A stretch of 64,000 nt of DNA. Origin: a virus. Shown in pieces: positions 63,875-64,000 of this stretch. Position numbers and translations under genes: made by a program. The notes beneath the pieces were generated by a model that was not told the DNA's origin, did not search any database, and saw only the letters and a program-made list of their open reading frames with translations. The first letter of the stretch is position 1; every line of letters starts with the position of its first letter. The DNA is taken from the IMG/VR virus record IMGVR_UViG_3300027917_000018, positions 124,001 to 188,000 of that record; one strand, given 5' to 3'.

Positions 63875-64000
63875 TCAGGGCAGGATGAAAGGCATCGTGT
63901 GCCGAATGATAGGCGGCAGATTTTGCTGGATAGCGTCGATTAGCTTAGTTTCCAGGGTAAGTCTACGAGGAATGCGGCGCAGACCTTTTGCCAAGATGTC
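63875..64000 (-). CDS. Partial gene, C-terminal 41 residues, unknown
   Basis: A leftward frame open from the right edge of the window to TGA at 63877-63875, ending in IIRHTMPFILP. The fragment is basic and helical (DILAKGLRRIPRRLTLETKLIDAI). Position suggests another gene of the glycan cassette. Nothing more can be said from this piece. Confidence 0.5.
   Translation of the reverse strand, partial: DILAKGLRRIPRRLTLETKLIDAIQQNLPPIIRHTMPFILP

Noticed and set aside
1-64000. Sigma-54 (-24/-12) promoters for the phage activator
   Set aside because: Only loose matches such as TGGCACGGGCATGCG near 12053 were found, inside coding sequence and out of register.
1-64000. Global recoding of TAA to sense
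   Set aside because: TAA is a plausible terminator of many genes (terminase, 924-residue tail protein, several small genes), often immediately followed by the next start, so TAA still works as stop.

Overview
The window is one contiguous piece of a large tailed-phage genome (Caudoviricetes, contractile-tail/myovirus type). It has roughly 60% GC by eye, is almost wholly coding, and its genes mostly overlap by 4 to 30 bases. I see no rRNA and no bacterial housekeeping genes. Phage origin rests on a terminase large subunit (31229-33316), a gp53-like baseplate wedge protein (33324-33653), a baseplate-J/gp6-like protein (58889-61249), a long run of fibre and receptor-binding type proteins (16475-22816, 35417-39799), and many small ORFs. 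The style of the exported proteins (FN3 and Asn/Thr-rich with signal peptides, several lipoproteins) resembles Verrucomicrobiota proteins. That host guess is weak inference only.

Layout. 1-8376 is rightward: small unknowns, zinc-ribbon proteins, an AcrVA2-like protein, a cytidylyltransferase-GHMP kinase fusion, a cpYpsA/SLOG protein and a PAPS-reductase-like protein behind a perfect inverted repeat. 8276-15003 is the main cluster of proteins carrying a shared N-terminal tag (consensus SRARxILEAE[ST]PRxxLK). It includes a 703-residue protein with six tag copies and a tagged 2H-phosphoesterase/phosphoribosyltransferase fusion. 15000-23823 holds lipoproteins, fibre proteins and a holin-like protein. 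23762-24853 is a leftward sigma-54-type activator. 25306-27561 is a second tagged cluster (leftward). 27564-40440 holds virion, packaging and baseplate genes (rightward).

46049 down to 40437 is a leftward string of about 17 mostly small genes. It begins at a perfect consensus sigma-70 promoter, so it is probably the early operon. It contains a predicted ochre suppressor tRNA (anticodon UUA), a PTH2 peptidyl-tRNA hydrolase, an ADP-heptose-type adenylyltransferase and a metallopeptidase. 46147-50318 carries a stand-alone receiver domain, a RuvC-like resolvase (leftward) and two WCTS/WCIS-motif paralogues. 50315-57782 is leftward: a third tagged cluster, a MazG-like pyrophosphohydrolase and a DinG/XPD-type helicase. 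57809-61995 holds baseplate J and an FkbM methyltransferase. 61969-64000 is a leftward glycosyltransferase/methyltransferase cassette that runs off the window.

The most unusual feature is the tag system. About 19 unrelated proteins start with the same amphipathic peptide, and about 11 further copies sit inside larger proteins at apparent module boundaries. The residues before the SPR/TPR turn (I-L-E|A, V-V-E|A) match the (I/L)-x-E cleavage rule of T4-type prohead proteases. I propose a capsid-targeting and maturation signal for a set of packaged, possibly injected, proteins, some made as polyproteins. Second come the UUA suppressor tRNA, a strongly over-represented GTTTAC hexamer, and a recurrent TAGTTA element just before start codons. 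There is no gene-free stretch longer than about 150 bases.
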